Shown: in pieces, positions 61,339 to 64,000 of the stretch | Numbering within the stretch: the first letter of the stretch is position 1 | Layout of the letters: every line of letters begins with the position of its first letter | From: Bacteroidota bacterium | Lineage (GTDB): Bacteria; Bacteroidota; Bacteroidia; Chitinophagales; Chitinophagaceae | Direction: 5' to 3' | NCBI GenBank assembly: GCA_018268085.1 | Contig: JAFDXE010000006.1 | Span: forward strand, 62,001 to 126,000 | Length of the DNA stretch: 64,000 nt | Notes under the pieces: model-generated | What the model was told of the DNA's origin: nothing | Databases searched by the model: none | The model's input: the letters and a program-made list of their open reading frames with translations, nothing else | Position numbers and translations under genes: made by a program

Positions 61339-62466
61339 ATGAATATAGCTATCGTTTGTTATCCCACATTTGGTGGTAGTGGGGTGCTGGCAACTGAACT
61401 GGGAAAAGTACTGGCAGAAAAAGGACACAACATTCATTTCATTACTTATCAGCAACCGGTAAGGCTAAGCGGTTTTCATGCCAATATATTTTATCATGAA
61501 GTAAGGGTTCCAACCTATCCGCTTTTTGATTTTCCGCCTTATGAAACGGCACTGGCCAGTACAATGGTAGACGTGGTAAATAACAACGATATTGATTTGT
61601 TGCATGTACACTACGCCATTCCCCATGCTGCGGCGGCTTACATGGCCAAACAGATCCTGGCAAAACAACATAAAAATATTCCCGTAATTACCACTTTACA
61701 CGGAACAGATATTACCCTGGTGGGAAGAGATAAAACCTATAGCCCTGTAGTTACATTTTCAATGGAAGAAAGTGATATACTCACAGCAGTTTCCCATAAT
61801 CTGAAAGAAGAAACCTACAAGTATTTTACGATAAACAAACCTATTGAAGTGATTCACAATTTTGTGGATGTAGATCGCTTTCACCGTAAGCCTGTTGATG
61901 CGTTTAAAAAATTAATTGCACCCAAAGGAGAAAAGATCATTGTACATGCTTCTAATTTCAGGAAAGTAAAAAGAGTGATGGATGTGGTTAAAACATTCCT
62001 GCTGATAAATGAAAAAATTCATTCAAAATTATTACTGATCGGGGATGGGCCGGAGCGACCTGAAATAGAAGCGTTTACCCGTGGCTGTGAGGATTGTGCA
62101 GAAATTAAGTTTCTTGGAAAGCAGGAACAGATGGAAGATATCCTGCCTATAGCAGATTTGTTTTTACTGCCAAGCGAATATGAAAGTTTTGGATTAGCAG
62201 CCCTGGAAGCAATGGCTGCAGAGGTACCGGTAATTTCTACCAACGCCGGTGGTATCCCTGAGATAAATATTAATGGCTATTCCGGTTACATGAGTAATGT
62301 TGGTGATGTGGAAGACATGGCGAAAAACGCCATTAAAATCCTCGAGAGTGAAGAAACCCATCAGCAGTTCCGGTCCAATGCACTGGCCCAGGCAAAGAAA
62401 TTCGATATTCAAAACATTGTGCCACAATATGAACATTTATACGAAACCGTACTTTCAGAAAAGTAA
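61339..62466 (+). CDS. bshA: N-acetyl-alpha-D-glucosaminyl L-malate synthase
   Basis: A 375-residue GT4 glycosyltransferase that joins UDP-GlcNAc and L-malate in the first step of bacillithiol synthesis. The N-terminus I-A-I-V-C-Y-P-T-F-G-G-S-G-V-L-A-T-E-L-G is characteristic of BshA, as are H-V-H-Y-A-I-P-H-A and T-L-H-G-T-D-I-T. The C-terminal nucleotide-binding domain has P-S-E-Y-E-S-F-G-L-A-A-L-E-A-M. Bacillithiol is known in several Bacteroidota. bshB and bshC are not in the window. Confidence 0.93.
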   Translation: MNIAIVCYPTFGGSGVLATELGKVLAEKGHNIHFITYQQPVRLSGFHANIFYHEVRVPTYPLFDFPPYETALASTMVDVVNNNDIDLLHVHYAIPHAAAAYMAKQILAKQHKNIPVITTLHGTDITLVGRDKTYSPVVTFSMEESDILTAVSHNLKEETYKYFTINKPIEVIHNFVDVDRFHRKPVDAFKKLIAPKGEKIIVHASNFRKVKRVMDVVKTFLLINEKIHSKLLLIGDGPERPEIEAFTRGCEDCAEIKFLGKQEQMEDILPIADLFLLPSEYESFGLAALEAMAAEVPVISTNAGGIPEININGYSGYMSNVGDVEDMAKNAIKILESEETHQQFRSNALAQAKKFDIQNIVPQYEHLYETVLSEK

Positions 62467-62570
62467 ACAAAAATTGTTTGGATTATTCCCGGCAACATAT
62501 AATTACTTTGTCCTCAAAGTGCACAAAAGATAACCAAAAGATTCACGCGACATTTACCGAACATGACTGC

Positions 62571-62609
62571 TATAAAAAATGCCGCTCTTAAAGAACGGCA
62601 TTTTTTATA
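62571..62609. terminator. Bidirectional terminator downstream of bshA
   Basis: TATAAAAAATGCCG (62571-62584) pairs with CGGCATTTTTTATA (62596-62609), and the inner TCTT/AGA bases extend the stem. It serves bshA and the convergent lipoprotein gene. Confidence 0.85.
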
Positions 62610-62622
62610 GTATATGTGATGA

Positions 62623-63507
62623 CTATTGCCTGATAGGAATCAATCCCCTTATTCCCATATCTACAACAGTGTCGCCGGTTGTAGGATCGTATTTTCCGTT
62701 TCCATCAATATCATTCCATTCAAAACTTTTATTAGTGCTTAACGATACAATAACCGTTATATCGCTGGTTTCATTACCGGTAATTACCAATGGTGAAGCA
62801 AATTTTCCGGTAACTACACATGAACCGGCAGGTATCGGGGATGTTGATTGCAATGGATTGGGAACGGTGGTTGCTCCGGGTGGTGCCTGGCCGGTGCTGG
62901 TAAATCCATATCCCAGGTAACTCGATTCAAAACCCCAGTAACCCTGCAATTTATTTGCATTGATCGCAACGGTTGAATCTTTGATCTTATAATTATGTAC
63001 ATACGTATTAAAACCAATAAAGGAGGCAATCGTTCCCGTTAGTTCATTTCCGCTGAACATATACTTTATATCATAATTCTGGTAAGCCAATGACACCCTC
63101 AACCAGTTATAGTTACCTGCAGCAAATGATTTTACAGGAACACTTAAAAAAGTTTCGTTATTGCCTTTAAAAACAGATTGATCAAAATCGATGGCATTGC
63201 TTCCGCCTGCAGTAGTTTCGGGCGCCCGGTAAAGAACCTGGCCAGAACCCAACGGCGTGTACATATCCGGCGCCAACTCCACATAGTGAGCGCTCATCAG
63301 GTTAAATACCGGTGATTGTGCTCCATGGCCCGCGGGTATGGAACTTGGCTGACCAAGATTATCCAATCGTTGCTGGGTAGAGTCGAAACGGAAAACAAAA
63401 TTAATTTTTGCTTCAGTTGCAGTTGAATTATTATTATCCTTCTTGCAGGACAGTAAGCCCAGGCACACAACCGCTGCCATTGCCGACATTCGCTTTAATA
63501 AAATCAT
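62623..63507 (-). CDS. Large lipoprotein, family not recognised
   Basis: A 294-residue lipoprotein: signal peptide with lipobox G-L-L-S-C (cysteine about residue 21), then K-K-D-N-N-N-S linker. The beta-rich mature domain includes F-N-L-M-S-A-H-Y-V-E-L-A-P and N-Y-N-W-L-R-V-S-L-A-Y. Near the C-terminus is D-I-D-G-N-G-K-Y-D-P-T-T-G-D, which resembles a calcium-binding loop (EF-hand or dockerin type). Similar proteins occur in other Chitinophagaceae as far as I recall, with no known function; an MbnP-like role is conceivable but not supported by a clear motif. Confidence 0.65.
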   Translation of the reverse strand: MILLKRMSAMAAVVCLGLLSCKKDNNNSTATEAKINFVFRFDSTQQRLDNLGQPSSIPAGHGAQSPVFNLMSAHYVELAPDMYTPLGSGQVLYRAPETTAGGSNAIDFDQSVFKGNNETFLSVPVKSFAAGNYNWLRVSLAYQNYDIKYMFSGNELTGTIASFIGFNTYVHNYKIKDSTVAINANKLQGYWGFESSYLGYGFTSTGQAPPGATTVPNPLQSTSPIPAGSCVVTGKFASPLVITGNETSDITVIVSLSTNKSFEWNDIDGNGKYDPTTGDTVVDMGIRGLIPIRQ

Positions 63508-63651
63508 AGATTTTTGTTTAGTTCAGTGTACAACAAAATAAAGCAAATTTTATTGTACGAATAATTGTGAAGAAAATGCCAAACCCTAATTAAGCGTAGT
63601 TGCTAATTCTGTCTACATTAAATGCAACCGCAACTACAGGAGATTTTCCTG

Positions 63652-64000
63652 TTATTGAATTATTGTTACCGTTCCTTTTCTTTCAATAATATGTCCTTTG
63701 TAGTCAACACCTGCAGCAATCCAAACATAAGTGCCCATATTTTGTGTAGCGCCAAGATATTTTCCATCCCAGCCACGGTTTGGATCAGGCGTGCTGAAAA
63801 CCATTTGACCGAACCTGTTGTAAATGGTGAAGTAGCGGAATTCCCTGATACCCACCGGCCTTGCTTTTAATACATCATTGATTCCATCACTGTTAGGGGT
63901 AAACGAACCCGCCACATAGATTTCCGGCCCCAGGTATGTTTTAACATTCACCGTGTCTTTTCCAATACAGTGATCTGCTGTATATGCCGTAACAATAAAA
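63652..64000 (-). CDS. Gliding-motility-associated C-terminal (CHU_C) domain protein, C-terminal fragment
   Basis: The last 115 residues of a larger protein whose 5' part lies beyond the right edge; the frame is open to base 64000. It carries the T9SS type-B C-terminal domain: F-T-P-N-S-D-G-I-N-D-V-L, then I-Y-N-R-F-G-Q-M-V-F-S-T, G-W-D-G-K-Y-L-G, and G-T-Y-V-W. Upstream residues (T-A-Y-T-A-D-H-C-I-G-K-D-T-V-N-V) look like the end of a PKD-like repeat. The whole protein is likely a long surface adhesin secreted by the T9SS. Confidence 0.85.
   Translation of the reverse strand, partial: FIVTAYTADHCIGKDTVNVKTYLGPEIYVAGSFTPNSDGINDVLKARPVGIREFRYFTIYNRFGQMVFSTPDPNRGWDGKYLGATQNMGTYVWIAAGVDYKGHIIERKGTVTIIQ

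Noticed and set aside
1..64000. CRISPR arrays, prophage, insertion sequences or biosynthetic cluster
   Set aside because: No regular direct repeats with spacers, no transposase, integrase, phage structural gene, NRPS or PKS gene is visible.

Overview
The window looks like a chromosomal segment of a Bacteroidota bacterium, most likely family Chitinophagaceae. The grounds are moderate AT-richness, TAnnTTTG-type promoter boxes, few Shine-Dalgarno sequences, a type IX secretion (T9SS) C-terminal domain, a PorP/SprF protein, a CHU_C-type gliding C-terminus, the futalosine menaquinone route, bacillithiol synthesis (BshA) and fused 2-oxoacid dehydrogenase E1 subunits. I see no insertion sequence, prophage, integrase, CRISPR array or rRNA operon. 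Most of it is ordinary housekeeping sequence.

Layout. 0-9.6 kb: the rpoD N-terminus, a START-like protein, an LptF/G permease, a Tat-exported superoxide dismutase, an M20 dipeptidase, a tRNA-CAT, a cobalamin adenosyltransferase, a LolD-like ATPase, gatC, trpS and a deoxynucleoside kinase. 9.6-16.3 kb: the most unusual region, two tandem copies of a four-gene signalling module. Each copy has a separate seven-helix membrane protein, a histidine kinase and a NarL-type response regulator on the minus strand, and a divergent orphan regulator on the plus strand. 16.3-23 kb: a class IV aminotransferase, photolyase, mqnD/mqnB, two PTPS-like genes, folE and fabD. 23-27 kb: a 1276-residue T9SS metalloprotease. 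27-36.6 kb: cytochrome c maturation genes, glutamate dehydrogenase, AMP nucleosidase, a double ABC ATPase, queA behind an unusual leader, and LVIVD-repeat lipoproteins. 36.6-46 kb: an Ldh-family oxidoreductase, a YebC protein, the fused E1, paired DUF1573 proteins and a pentose-phosphate operon (gnd-zwf-pgl plus a serine protease). 47-64 kb: an aminotransferase, DoxX, DPP-IV, an S4 protein, trmD, a LolA-like gene with an apparent frameshift, adenine deaminase, upp, SprF, AAG glycosylase, an EI24 protein, an RsmI paralogue, an M28 peptidase, bshA and two cell-surface proteins.

How they work together: PorP/SprF belongs to the T9SS and gliding machinery, and the metalloprotease and CHU_C protein are its probable cargo. 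MqnB and MqnD are two steps of menaquinone synthesis. Gnd, Zwf and Pgl form the oxidative pentose-phosphate branch. FolE plus two PTPS-like proteins suggest a tetrahydropterin route.

Best candidates for something undescribed: the duplicated signalling module, with CGTAAA motifs concentrated in both of its divergent promoter regions; the queA leader, which has mutually exclusive hairpins and a 22-codon ORF; a 20-codon gene between two terminators; and two genes whose -7 box ends four bases before the ATG, suggesting leaderless mRNA.
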